42,165 bases of DNA from an uncultured Pseudomonadales bacterium (GTDB taxonomy: Bacteria; Pseudomonadota; Gammaproteobacteria; Pseudomonadales; Pseudohongiellaceae): assembly GCA_905478195.1 (NCBI GenBank), contig CAJQHM010000030.1, positions 1 through 42,165 of the forward strand, given 5' to 3'. This document shows positions 25,809 through 34,844 of the stretch, piece by piece; the stretch's first letter is position 1, and each line of letters begins with the position of its first letter. The notes beneath the pieces were generated by a model, which saw only the letters and a list, made by a program, of their open reading frames with translations, searched no databases and had not been told where the DNA came from. The translations under genes and the position numbers were made by a program.

Positions 25809-26855
25809 ATGACAATGACTCGACGAAAATTATTAACCGCCAGCACTTCGCTTGCTGTGGCAGCAGCTGTTCTGCCCACTCTGGCAAATGCGGCAGTCGG
25901 TGCGAATAACATTAAGCCACAGCGCCTGCGCCCGGGTATGACCGTGGGGTTAGTGACACCCGCAAGCAACGTACCGGAGGATCAAGAACTACATATTGCC
26001 ATGGATCTGGTGCGCTCTTTGGGGTTTTCCGCCAAGCCCTCGCCCAATCTTTTTAGTCGAACACAATATCTGGCAGGAACGGACAAGGAGAGGGCGGATG
26101 ATCTCAATGCGATGTTTGCCGACCCCGAGGTCGATGCTATATTTTGCGTAAGAGGAGGTTACGGCTCAGGCAGGCTCCTGCATTATCTGGATTACGATAT
26201 GATCGCCGCCAACCCTAAAATAATTATGGGTTACAGCGATATCACGGCGATCTTGAATGCTATTTACCTGCGCACAGGTTTGATTACTTTTCATGGGCCA
26301 ATTGCTGGCGGAAATTTTTCAGACTACACCTACGATCAATACAATCGGGTACTCGTTGAGCCAAGTTCGACCACAGAGATTGGTGGCCCCCCTGCATTCG
26401 AGACTCGTCCTGGTGTCGTTGATTGGGAAAATCGACTAACAGCTATTGTTAGCGGCAGCGCAGAGGGTCATTTGGTCGGGGGGAACCTGTCACTCGTGGT
26501 GACCCTACTCGGCACCCCCTTCGAGCCTAATTTCGACGGTGCTATTTTATTTCTAGAAGATGTTTCGGAGCCACCCTATAGCGTAGACCGCATGCTGACG
26601 CATCTTTGGATGACCGGCAAACTTGAGCGAGTCGCAGGTATTATTCTGGGTAAGTTCACTGACGATAGCTATGACAGCAACACCTTCAGCATGGAGCAAG
26701 TCATGCGCGATCGCTTTGAGCCATTAGGCATTCCAACTCTTAGAGGAGCCATGATCGGCCATATTGAAGACAAGACGGTTGTGCCAATCGGCATTCAGGC
26801 TAGACTGGATGTTGATGCGGGAACGTTAACTTTGCTCGAAGCGGCGGTAAACTAA
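25809..26855 (+). CDS. LD-carboxypeptidase (peptidase S66), Tat-type export signal
   Basis: A 348-residue S66 serine peptidase family member. These cleave the L,D bond of muropeptide tetrapeptides, or microcin-like peptides. Catalytic residues are visible: S143 (MGYSDIT), E250 (FLEDVSE) and H318 (IGHIEDK). RGGYGSGRLL near 115 is the family oxyanion region. The N-terminus TRRKLL followed by a hydrophobic stretch and ANA looks like a twin-arginine signal. Cytoplasmic LdcA lacks a signal, so this is an exported paralogue acting in the periplasm. Confidence 0.88.
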   Translation: MTMTRRKLLTASTSLAVAAAVLPTLANAAVGANNIKPQRLRPGMTVGLVTPASNVPEDQELHIAMDLVRSLGFSAKPSPNLFSRTQYLAGTDKERADDLNAMFADPEVDAIFCVRGGYGSGRLLHYLDYDMIAANPKIIMGYSDITAILNAIYLRTGLITFHGPIAGGNFSDYTYDQYNRVLVEPSSTTEIGGPPAFETRPGVVDWENRLTAIVSGSAEGHLVGGNLSLVVTLLGTPFEPNFDGAILFLEDVSEPPYSVDRMLTHLWMTGKLERVAGIILGKFTDDSYDSNTFSMEQVMRDRFEPLGIPTLRGAMIGHIEDKTVVPIGIQARLDVDAGTLTLLEAAVN

Positions 26856-26870
26856 CATTAAGAGAGCTAG

Positions 26871-26891
26871 CAGAGTGCAGAGTGCAGAGTG
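26871..26891 (+). repeat. 7-bp tandem repeat, three units
   Basis: CAGAGTG is repeated three times between the carboxypeptidase gene and an IS6 relic. Possibly replication slippage; no function inferred. Confidence 0.7.
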
Positions 26892-26993
26892 CAAAGGTAC
26901 AGTGAATTATCGCGGAGGATAGAGTCCAAAATAAGAGAATAAGATAGAGTAAATAAAAGAGGAATCGCGACAGTAGCCCCCTACTCTTTGATT

Positions 26994-27350
26994 GGGCACT
27001 GACAAGTTAATTCCCAATCCGCCAGTATTTTGTCCATGACACAATCAAAATTGTATAAGCGCCACCGATTCCAGCCTGAAATCATTTAATCTGCCGTCCT
27101 ACTCTACCACCGGTTCAACTTGAGCCATCTTGACGTTGAATATTTAATGGCATAACTACGCATCAGACACAGCGATTTTTAGGAGCGCATACAGCCGTAT
27201 ACAATTTATTCAATTTAGGTCGTCACCTAGTATCAGCTGATAACTACCGATATCTTAGGCAGCATGGCTTTGCGTCTTAGGAAAAGGCGGTGGAGATATA
27301 GAAAGGCCGGTTGGAGTTCTTCACGGTCTAAGAGTTAACTTGTCAATACC
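26994..27350 (+). mobile_element. IS6-derived, internally deleted element with both ends
   Basis: The left end GGGCACTGACAAGTTAA is followed by the original transposase start (ATG at 27038: MTQSKLYKRHRFQPEII, then a stop). The middle is lost. Near 27170 the C-terminal part resumes (YNLFNLGRHLVSA, FASxEKAVEI with a stop). The right end is GTTAACTTGTCAATACC (27334-27350). At 357 bp it parallels the relic at 16358 in opposite orientation. Confidence 0.8.
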
Positions 27351-27407
27351 CAATGAAAATGATGAGATGAAATCTGCCGCGAAATAATTGCTGCCCTGTC
27401 TGCTAGC

Positions 27408-28664
27408 TTAGCCTGAAACGAACAGCCTGTAATAGCAGTACACTAGCATCAGCAGGAATAAGCTGACGATACTGACAATGCTCCAGATTCTGATAATCCG
27501 CCCAGGCTGTTTATCCTTAGGGATCTCGTCGCTAAATATTGCACGATGGTTTAGAAAGGCCAGGAAGGGCCCAATGAAGAAGACAATGACCGATGTCATG
27601 TCCATGAATCGGGCAAAAGATTGCAGCAGGGTCTGAATAACCAGCAGGGCCGCAAGGCACAAGACGATCAGTATAACGTTATAGTAACGATCGCTGTGCC
27701 AGTCCTGTTCGGGGAGAGACTCTGAACCGATAGCCAGCGCCATTCGGGTCATGCCATCGGTAACCGTTAATGCGGTTGATAACATCACACACAGAGCAGT
27801 AATTGCCATCACATAATAACTCCAATCACCGATGACGGATGTGTAAACCTCCAACAATCCGCGAGCAAACCCTGCGTTGTCGGCAGGCATTTCAACTCCA
27901 CTTTCGAATAAAACTGCAGTGCCGAGGAAGAGAAAGAAAACGGCGAGTATGCAGCTGGTGATGTAACCCACATTGAAGTCGAAACGTGATTCTTCTTTAG
28001 AAGCGCGGCGCCCTTCGCTCTCGGCCCTGGCTACCGTCCATAACGATTGCAGTATCGAGGCGTCAGTCGGTGAGGGCATAAACCCTACCAGAGCCACTAT
28101 AAACAGTATCGTTGGTACATCCAGAGGGGGCAGAGCGAATGCGCTCACAGACCAATCCAATCGGTCTACGACCATCAGCATGCAAACTGTGGTGAGCAGG
28201 GTAAAAAAGACAACGATGACTTTGATCGATTTTTCCAGCACCTTGTAATGCCCGGTCATCAACATCGCCGCAACGAGCACTAACAGAATGAACACGCCCA
28301 TGACCGGTCCAGTTTCAAACCCGAGGGCGACCTGCAACAAACCGGAAGTAAAGAGTGACACCGCAGCTATTATGAAGACCATGCTGAACAGCTGACTGAT
28401 AGAGAATAGCCCGAACACGAGCCAGCCTCGTTGGCGATAATTAGCAACCAAATTTTTGCCTGTGGCAGCCGCATATTCTCCGCCGAATCGAAGGCCAGGA
28501 TATTTCATCAGGCAGGCAAAAATTACTACCAAGGCCATACTCAGGCCAAAATCGGCTCCCGCGCGCGTAGCTTGAACCAGGTGTGAGACGCCAACAGCAA
28601 CGGCGGCGTATAGAAGACCAGGGCCTAAGGAGGCAAATGCACGTCTAATTCGGTGAGTATCCAA
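27408..28664 (-). CDS. NRAMP-family divalent-metal-transporter-like protein lacking DPGN
   Basis: A 418-residue membrane protein with about 11 helices and NRAMP architecture: GPGLLYAAVAVGVSHL in helix 1, FGGEYAAATGKNL, and helix 6 with FMPSPTDASI. In true Mn2+/Fe2+ NRAMPs helix 1 contains DPGN, whose Asp and Asn bind the metal, and helix 6 has MPH. Here helix 1 reads GVSHLVQATRAGADFG, with neither residue. This is therefore a divergent subgroup that may carry a different ion or solute. Diverges from the hydratase/aldolase pair next door, so it might import something for that pathway; this is inference. Confidence 0.8.
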   Translation of the reverse strand: MDTHRIRRAFASLGPGLLYAAVAVGVSHLVQATRAGADFGLSMALVVIFACLMKYPGLRFGGEYAAATGKNLVANYRQRGWLVFGLFSISQLFSMVFIIAAVSLFTSGLLQVALGFETGPVMGVFILLVLVAAMLMTGHYKVLEKSIKVIVVFFTLLTTVCMLMVVDRLDWSVSAFALPPLDVPTILFIVALVGFMPSPTDASILQSLWTVARAESEGRRASKEESRFDFNVGYITSCILAVFFLFLGTAVLFESGVEMPADNAGFARGLLEVYTSVIGDWSYYVMAITALCVMLSTALTVTDGMTRMALAIGSESLPEQDWHSDRYYNVILIVLCLAALLVIQTLLQSFARFMDMTSVIVFFIGPFLAFLNHRAIFSDEIPKDKQPGRIIRIWSIVSIVSLFLLMLVYCYYRLFVSG

Positions 28665-28892
28665 TATGGGTATTCATCAGCAGTACAGCGTAAAAATGAT
28701 TTAGTGGGCTTAATGTGGGTGTGGCCGGCTGCCTATCTCTCCGTCTCATGTTAGAGGGGAGATGCAACGGGGTCAAGCATCGCCTTCAACCGCTCCTGAG
28801 CCTGAAACCTATCGATTATGTGCTTGCTTTAGCTGCTAAAATTATGCAAGTTGGATGCTCTAATCCATCGATTAATGTCATCGAGGCGCAGT

Positions 28893-29699
28893 ATGACCCT
28901 TTCGCAGGAAGATGTAGAAACCATTGCTCAGCAACTGGAACAAGCTGAGCAATCCCAGACCCAGATAGGCCATGTTTCCAAACAGTTCTCCGGCATGGAC
29001 ATGTCTGACGCTTATGCCATACAGCGTGCCTGGGTGGCACTTAAATTAGCCTCTTCTCAGCGCTTGGTGGGATGGAAAATTGGGCTTACCTCGCGGGCAA
29101 TGCAACGTTCGGCGGGCATTTCCGAGCCCGATTATGGGCAGTTACTGGATAGTATGATCGTGCAGTCCGGCGCTAGGCTCGACAGTCATAAGTTTATCGT
29201 ACCGCGACTCGAGACCGAATTGGCGTTTCAATTAAAGAGTAGCCTGCAGGGGCCAAACTGTACCCTGACCGATGTACTCTCTGCTACCGACTGGGTAATG
29301 CCCGCACTGGAATTAATTGACGCTCGAATCGAAATTGAAGACGCCGAGACAGGCGCTCGCAGACAGGTGCTGGATACAGTCTCGGACAATGCAGCCAATG
29401 CGGCTGTTATTCTAGGCGGCAGACCTATGCGACCAGACTCGCTGGATTTATCACGGGTCAGTGCCACGCTCAACCGCAATGAGGTAATCGAAGACTCCGG
29501 TGTAGCTGCTGCGGTGCTTACCCATCCCGCTCAAGGTGTAGCATGGCTTGCCAACAAAATCGCGGCCCATGGTGAAAAGCTAGAGGCCGGTGCTTTGGTA
29601 CTAAGCGGTTCATTCACCAGTCCTGTTGCAGTGAGATCGGGAGATGTGTTCTATGCTAATTATGGAGAGCTTGGTGTTGTCTCGGTTGGGTTTGATTGA
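28893..29699 (+). CDS. hpaH: 2-oxo-hept-3-ene-1,7-dioate hydratase-like (HpaH/MhpD family)
   Basis: A 268-residue FAH-superfamily hydratase. GWKIGLTSRAMQRSAGISEP and DYGQLLDSM are close to HpaH-type enzymes, which add water to the 2-oxo-3-ene acid after meta-cleavage of homoprotocatechuate. ETELAFQL and ALELIDARI supply metal ligands. The start is ATG 28893 because GAGG lies 6 bases upstream; an earlier ATG at 28851 has no such site. Its TGA overlaps the aldolase ATG (TGATG), so hydratase and aldolase, the last two pathway steps, are coupled. The 2-hydroxypentadienoate hydratase MhpD is the main alternative. Confidence 0.82.
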   Translation: MTLSQEDVETIAQQLEQAEQSQTQIGHVSKQFSGMDMSDAYAIQRAWVALKLASSQRLVGWKIGLTSRAMQRSAGISEPDYGQLLDSMIVQSGARLDSHKFIVPRLETELAFQLKSSLQGPNCTLTDVLSATDWVMPALELIDARIEIEDAETGARRQVLDTVSDNAANAAVILGGRPMRPDSLDLSRVSATLNRNEVIEDSGVAAAVLTHPAQGVAWLANKIAAHGEKLEAGALVLSGSFTSPVAVRSGDVFYANYGELGVVSVGFD

Positions 29700-30481
29700 T
29701 GTTCGAACCAATGCATAACAAATTATTACCTCTTACCGAAACAGGACAAGCAAGCCTCTTCGGCGCCTGGTTAAACCTTGCCAGCCCACTAGTAGCTGAG
29801 GCGATAGCTGCGATCGGATACGACTGGGTATTGATAGATGCCGAGCACGGCCCAAACGACATCTCATCGGTGCTGTCACAACTTCAGGCCGTGTCGGCGT
29901 ACCCGACTGTACCCGTTGTGAGAATTCCCAATCATGACGCATCTGTGATCAAGCGCTATCTGGATATAGGCGCTCACAATTTGTTAGTACCTATGGTAGA
30001 TACTAAGAATCAAGCGAGGCAGATTGTCGAAGCTTCCCGTTATCCAAAGGCAGGCATTCGAGGCGTTGGCGCGGGTCTGGCCAGAGCGTCACGCTGGTCA
30101 CTGCAACCGGATTACTTGCAAACTGCGAATGCCAGCGTACGACTTATCCTCCAAATAGAGAGTGAAGAGGCACTTCAAAATCTGCCAGAGATTTTGACTG
30201 TAGAGGGCATTGCCGCTGTTTTTTTTGGCCCGGCTGATATTGCAGCATCGAAGGGTCTGCTCGGCGACCCCTCTGACGCTCGGATTAGGGAAGCGGTCAT
30301 CCAGGGTATTAAAACTGCATGTGACCGTAAAATTGCCGCCGGCGTCTTTTCAGGCGATCAGGATTTTATAAAGGCCTGTGAGTTAGAAGGCGCCAGACTG
30401 TTAGGTGTGACTTCCGATGTCAACCTGCTGGTTTCCAATGGCAAGCGCCTGCTTGAACATCTCCGCCAACCTAGCGCTTGA
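29699..30481 (+). CDS. hpaI: 4-hydroxy-2-oxo-heptane-1,7-dioate aldolase-like (HpcH/HpaI family)
   Basis: A 260-residue class II pyruvate aldolase. Landmarks: LFGAWLNLASPLVAEAIA, YDWVLIDAEHGPND with the conserved His, VVRIPNHDASVIKRYLDIGA with the conserved Arg, IESEEAL and FFGPADIAASKG supplying the metal-binding Glu/Asp. Splits the hydrated ring-cleavage product into pyruvate and a semialdehyde (succinic semialdehyde in the Hpa pathway). Starts by one-base overlap with hpaH. Converges with the PanE-like gene across 67 bases. Confidence 0.85.
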   Translation: MFEPMHNKLLPLTETGQASLFGAWLNLASPLVAEAIAAIGYDWVLIDAEHGPNDISSVLSQLQAVSAYPTVPVVRIPNHDASVIKRYLDIGAHNLLVPMVDTKNQARQIVEASRYPKAGIRGVGAGLARASRWSLQPDYLQTANASVRLILQIESEEALQNLPEILTVEGIAAVFFGPADIAASKGLLGDPSDARIREAVIQGIKTACDRKIAAGVFSGDQDFIKACELEGARLLGVTSDVNLLVSNGKRLLEHLRQPSA

Positions 30482-30548
30482 TCCTGCGCTGCCTTGCCAT
30501 TTCTCAGTGCACGATTTTCTCAACGGTAGGTGTTTTTTAGGCCGGTGA

Positions 30549-31514
30549 TTATCTAGCCTTATTAAACACACGCATCAGGCCTAGTAAATAATCGAGCGAG
30601 GGTGTTGAGATTCCCGCGAAGCGCGCAATCTCCTGAGGGGCTTCTAACAAAGCGCTGATTTCAAGCGGGCGGCCCGCTTCTGCATCCTGTAACATTGATG
30701 TCTTGAACGCGCCAAGTTTACGGGTAATAGCATGCCGGTCATCGGGAGACTGGGTAATCTCGCATCCTATAGCCGCACCAACTTCAGCGGCTTCATCCAT
30801 CACAGCGGAAGCGAAGGTCCGGGCGCCTGGTTCGTCTAATATGATGTCACACGTGGCACCCGTGAGCGCCGAAAGTGGATTCATAGTCATATTACCCCAC
30901 AGTTTGTACCAAATATCGTAGCGAATATTGTCGGATACCGTCGTATCAAACTTTGCTGCATTGAACAGCTTTTCAACCTGCGACAAGCGCTGCGGGCTTA
31001 CCTTGGACGCTGAGCCTAGGATTAGACTATTTCCCATAACATGTTGCACTGTGCCGGGTTCGACAACGAAACAAGAGGCGTGCACTACACAGCCAACAAC
31101 CTGAGAGACAGGCAGTAACGCGGCACAGCGGCCGGCAGGGTCGACAGTGCTAATCGCATGCTGCGAGAGATCGCTTGGAGCAGCCTCGAGAAACCACCAG
31201 GGTACGCCATTCATGGCGGGTAGAATAAGGCTGTCGGCATCAATCATGCTTTTTGCCGATTCTGTAGCAGCTGGAAGATCCTGGGCTTTGACTGTAAAAA
31301 TGACAAGGTCTTGCTTGCCCAACTTTTGCGCATCGTCGCTGACAGCTACCTTGGCTTTTAGCGAACGGTCAGCAGATTGAACGTTAACTCCACCAGCAGT
31401 TAACGCATGCAAAGTTTTGCCTCTGGCTAAGACAGAGACATCTACACCCGCATCGGCCAGTCGGCCTGCAAACCACAATCCTATAGCACCAGCGCCGACG
31501 ATTCCTACTTTCAT
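30549..31514 (-). CDS. ketopantoate reductase family (PanE/ApbA-like) oxidoreductase
   Basis: A 321-residue NADP-dependent reductase. The Rossmann motif is MKVGIVGAGAIGLWFAGRLA; KAQDLPAA carries a conserved Lys and KLWGNMTMNPLSALTG is the C-terminal signature region. Canonical PanE reduces ketopantoate for CoA synthesis. Here the gene is last on the minus strand of a ring-cleavage cluster, so it may instead reduce another 2-oxo acid of the pathway. Ribosome site AGGAAG. It starts 25 bases past the FAH gene. Confidence 0.85.
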   Translation of the reverse strand: MKVGIVGAGAIGLWFAGRLADAGVDVSVLARGKTLHALTAGGVNVQSADRSLKAKVAVSDDAQKLGKQDLVIFTVKAQDLPAATESAKSMIDADSLILPAMNGVPWWFLEAAPSDLSQHAISTVDPAGRCAALLPVSQVVGCVVHASCFVVEPGTVQHVMGNSLILGSASKVSPQRLSQVEKLFNAAKFDTTVSDNIRYDIWYKLWGNMTMNPLSALTGATCDIILDEPGARTFASAVMDEAAEVGAAIGCEITQSPDDRHAITRKLGAFKTSMLQDAEAGRPLEISALLEAPQEIARFAGISTPSLDYLLGLMRVFNKAR

Positions 31515-31538
31515 GAATAGCTTCCTTTAGTTAAGTGT

Positions 31539-32429
31539 TTATTTTGAGGCTTCTCGATAGTTTTCTTTGAACCGGTCCGGCACTCGGGAATCGTTACCCA
31601 GCGCAACACGGCGCACCTCCTCACTGTCGGTGGGCTGATGCCCAACCGTTGCCCTTGGTGTCGAGCCGGAAACGACGGTCATGCTGAGACGGCCGAGTTG
31701 GGTAATCTCAACTTCGATAAAGTCCCCGACTTCTAAGGACCGCGAATGGCAGGGGGTGCCGGTCAAGACTACGTCTCCGGGCATCAGGGTAATGTGGCGG
31801 GCCAGATCAGCAATCATATAATCGGGCCCCCATACCAGCTCCTCGCCGATATTAGCTTCCTGTACTAGCTGACCGTTGCGATAGGTGCGCAAGGTCTGCT
31901 CTCTCGGATCAATACCTGTAACGAGACCCGGACCTAGTGGACACATTCCATCACCACCTTTGACGCGCAACATGGAACCGGAGTCCGTATCTCGAAAATC
32001 ATGCAGCCCCATGTCCAAAGCAGGAGCAAACCCTGCAATATGATCCCAGGCTTCCTCTGGTGTAATATTTTTGGTTTCTTTACCGATGACAGCGGCAAAC
32101 TCACCTTCATAGTTAAGGTACTGGCAATCTTCAGGTTTGACTATTACTCCCCTATGACCATTGAGGGCGGTGACGGGCTTCATAAAGTAGGTTGGGTAGG
32201 GCGTAGGCTGGGGTTTATTGCGGGATTCAATTCCTCGGGATGTGTAGGTTAAATGCGGGCATATTATCTTGGTGGCTACACACGGAGGGAGATGTGTAAC
32301 TTCATTCTCACTTACGCTGGAGCCATCCTCTAGAATGAGCATGCCATCTTCTGACATTGTTGCCCAGACTGTTTCTCCGGAGATTTGTATACGACGTTTC
32401 TCTTGACGGGGACCATCCAATACCGACAT
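31539..32429 (-). CDS. fumarylacetoacetate hydrolase family protein, HpaG-like
   Basis: A 296-residue FAH-fold enzyme. YLNYEGEFAAVIGKETKNI carries the metal-binding Glu residues, and FAPALDMGLHDFRD, SMLRVKGGDGMCPLGP and PGDVVLTGTPCHSRSLEVGD are standard family blocks. In meta-cleavage clusters such proteins isomerise or decarboxylate 5-oxo-pent-3-ene-tricarboxylate-type acids (HpaG), between the dehydrogenase and hydratase steps. Only one FAH domain is present, whereas E. coli HpaG is a double-domain protein. Good ribosome site GAGGAAAGG. Same strand as hpaD-like and hpaE-like genes. Confidence 0.82.
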   Translation of the reverse strand: MSVLDGPRQEKRRIQISGETVWATMSEDGMLILEDGSSVSENEVTHLPPCVATKIICPHLTYTSRGIESRNKPQPTPYPTYFMKPVTALNGHRGVIVKPEDCQYLNYEGEFAAVIGKETKNITPEEAWDHIAGFAPALDMGLHDFRDTDSGSMLRVKGGDGMCPLGPGLVTGIDPREQTLRTYRNGQLVQEANIGEELVWGPDYMIADLARHITLMPGDVVLTGTPCHSRSLEVGDFIEVEITQLGRLSMTVVSGSTPRATVGHQPTDSEEVRRVALGNDSRVPDRFKENYREASK

Positions 32430-32458
32430 TGCCTTTCCTCTTGTTTTTAATCGAGTGC

Positions 32459-33322
32459 TTAAATATCAAACCACATATGAATATTGCCGGTACCATGGGC
32501 ATTTTCATAGGCAGAAAGTGCTGTGCCCTTTGCCGTGCAATTAACCCCACCCATTGCGCCTATCATCTGCAGATAATGTGCCCCCCATGCCTCCCAGGGA
32601 AGCTGTCGATATTGCTGATCGAAATTTTCAATAATTTTGCGGTGGTGCCCTTGAGAAAGTAATTCAATGGCCCGGTAGTCGCTTTCCCTATTGTGTGCCG
32701 ACGAGATGTTGTCCGGATGATAAATTCTAGGGTGCGGCGGTATTGCGTTGATATTTCGAAACTTGTGACTGAGAGCCCCCGAGGCCAGCAGCACCACTGA
32801 GCGCCCGCTTGCCCGAATCGCTTTTCCGATAACCTCTCCCATCTCCAAATAATTCTCGGTAGCAGCAGTCTGGCATGAGCCTACTGACATCAGCTGCTCG
32901 TCTTTTACTAACGCATTAGCGATATTTACCGTAGCGTAATGCCTGGCCATGCTTGGCTCATCAATGGCTTTCGCTATCACACCCTCTTGCTCGGCAATTT
33001 CTGCGCAGAGTCGCGCTAACTCTGGCGCGCCTTTATAGTCATAATGTTGACCATGTAGATACCAAGGCATTTCATCAGACAGATAAGTACCTTTGTAGTG
33101 GGCGCCGGCATCCACTAAATGACATCCAGTAGTGAACCAGTGTGTGTCAAAAACAATCACGGTATCAGCCCCAGAGTCTTCAATTTTTTGCCTTACGCGT
33201 CCAAATCCCGCAATGAGGTCAGAATCTTCGCCGTCGCCAGAGTGTACTCGAAATTCCTTGGTCTGAAATAATCCGGGGTGGTGAGAAACAATGGCCGCAC
33301 CTACAATTTTTCCCTGTGACAC
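32459..33322 (-). CDS. hpaD: LigB-type extradiol dioxygenase, homoprotocatechuate 2,3-dioxygenase-like
   Basis: A 287-residue class III extradiol dioxygenase that opens a catechol ring with Fe(II). AIVSHHPGLF (metal His), VIVFDTHWFT and GALSHKFRN fit the HpaD/HpcB branch of the LigB superfamily. The frame is open upstream into the dehydrogenase gene, but AGGAGG followed by four bases and GTG at 33322 fixes the start; the AGGAGG overlaps the dehydrogenase stop. The assigned substrate, 3,4-dihydroxyphenylacetate, comes from context with the hpaE-, hpaG-, hpaH- and hpaI-like genes. Confidence 0.85.
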   Translation of the reverse strand: MSQGKIVGAAIVSHHPGLFQTKEFRVHSGDGEDSDLIAGFGRVRQKIEDSGADTVIVFDTHWFTTGCHLVDAGAHYKGTYLSDEMPWYLHGQHYDYKGAPELARLCAEIAEQEGVIAKAIDEPSMARHYATVNIANALVKDEQLMSVGSCQTAATENYLEMGEVIGKAIRASGRSVVLLASGALSHKFRNINAIPPHPRIYHPDNISSAHNRESDYRAIELLSQGHHRKIIENFDQQYRQLPWEAWGAHYLQMIGAMGGVNCTAKGTALSAYENAHGTGNIHMWFDI

Positions 33323-33330
33323 GGGGCCTC

Positions 33331-34794
33331 CTAGCGCTGTGCGAAGCTGGGTGAAAAAGGTTTCTTGGGCACTATGACATCTTTGATATCGCAAAAAAAC
33401 TCAAAACTCCAGTCGCCTCCTTCGCGCCCTATACCGGATTTTTTACAACCTCCGAATGGCGCTGCCAAATCGCGAATACCAAATGAGTTAACCCAGATAA
33501 ATCCGGTTCTTACTTGAAAAGAAATAGACTTTGCGTGAGATTCTTCACCGAAGCAGACACCACCGAGGCCATAATCGGTAGCGTTTGCCATAGCTATCGC
33601 CTCTTCATCACTGCTGAATGATTGCATTACCAGCACCGGGCCAAAAACTTCCTTTTGCACTATTTCATCATCCTGGTGCACATTTCCCAGCATGGTCGGA
33701 GCGTAATAAAGTTCACCAGCCTCGTGTCTTGTTCCACCCCAGAGAACTTCGGCTCCCCCTTTCACCGCCCTATCGACGAACGCTTCCACTCTCTGCAGTT
33801 GCCTAGGGTGGATCAGCGGGCCAACTTCTGTTTTCTCTAACTGTGGATCGCCGACGGACAGAGAGGCAACATAGCCCGCCATTTTCTCAGTAAACTCGGC
33901 AAGCAGGCTGTCATGCACGAGAAAGCGCGTTCCAGCGAGGCATACCTGAGTGGCGTTTCGATACATCAATGCACCGGTTCTGGCAGCTAGGTCAACATCT
34001 GCATCCGCCAACACGATAAAGGGAGATTTTCCTCCAAGTTCCAGACTGCAGGGCACAAGATTTTCCGCTGCCACTTTACCGATCTCTCTTGCTGTGCTCA
34101 CAGATCCGGTGAATGAAATTCTTGAGAGCCGAGAGTCGGCGGTCAAATAGGCGCCAGTGGGCTGTCCTTCGCCGTGAACCATATTGAGTACGCCAGGTGG
34201 CAATTCTGCAGCATGAGCCGCGTCCATTAGTAATGCGCTAGACAGTGGCGCCCACTCCGGTGGTTTGATGATGCAGGTGTTTCCAGAAGCCAGTGCCGGA
34301 CCTAATTTCCAGGTTGTAAGCATGAGCGGGGCGTTCCAAGGTGTAATAATGGCACATACACCGGCAGGATCATGGCGCACAAAATGCTGTGCCTGGGGCG
34401 TGTCGATTAGTTTGTCCTGTAAACTAAGTGCAGCTTCAGCAAACCAGGTTATATTAAGCATCGAGCGCGGAATGATGCCGTGTTGCAAGCGCGACAGCAA
34501 AATTCCCGCGTCTGTTGATTCAACGTCACATAGCGCGTCTTTGCGCTTGCCAATTTCTTCAGCGAAGCGTTGCAAATAGGGCAGCCTGCCTTGTGCGCCG
34601 AGAGCAGCCCATTGTGGAAAGGCGGCAGCGGCACTGCTGATAGCGGCGTCTACATTGGACTGAGCACCAGCAGGAAGCTCTCCTAACGCTTCACCGTTGA
34701 TTGGAGAAAAAATAGAATAAGTATTAGCCCCCGGAACCCAGGCGCCATCGATATAGTGACCCTGCGGGACTGCATGGCCTTTTATGTTAAGCAT
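33331..34794 (-). CDS. hpaE: aldehyde dehydrogenase, 5-carboxymethyl-2-hydroxymuconate semialdehyde dehydrogenase-like
   Basis: A 487-residue NAD(P)-dependent aldehyde dehydrogenase. Cofactor region ITPWNAPLMLTTWKLGPAL, FTGSVSTAREIG, general base E252 in LELGGKSPF and nucleophile C285 in RNATQVCLAGTR. Oxidises the semialdehyde formed by the dioxygenase encoded immediately downstream; AGGAGG for that gene overlaps this stop, so coupling is likely. The exact substrate rests on context. Confidence 0.85.
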   Translation of the reverse strand: MLNIKGHAVPQGHYIDGAWVPGANTYSIFSPINGEALGELPAGAQSNVDAAISSAAAAFPQWAALGAQGRLPYLQRFAEEIGKRKDALCDVESTDAGILLSRLQHGIIPRSMLNITWFAEAALSLQDKLIDTPQAQHFVRHDPAGVCAIITPWNAPLMLTTWKLGPALASGNTCIIKPPEWAPLSSALLMDAAHAAELPPGVLNMVHGEGQPTGAYLTADSRLSRISFTGSVSTAREIGKVAAENLVPCSLELGGKSPFIVLADADVDLAARTGALMYRNATQVCLAGTRFLVHDSLLAEFTEKMAGYVASLSVGDPQLEKTEVGPLIHPRQLQRVEAFVDRAVKGGAEVLWGGTRHEAGELYYAPTMLGNVHQDDEIVQKEVFGPVLVMQSFSSDEEAIAMANATDYGLGGVCFGEESHAKSISFQVRTGFIWVNSFGIRDLAAPFGGCKKSGIGREGGDWSFEFFCDIKDVIVPKKPFSPSFAQR

Positions 34795-34844
34795 GAGAGT
34801 TATGTCCTGTAGTTCAGCAAACGCGAGACTGAATGCCGGTGAAA

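Noticed and set aside
26871-26891. Tandem repeats as a possible CRISPR or iteron array
   Set aside because: Only three 7-bp units without spacers; no CRISPR array is seen anywhere in the window.
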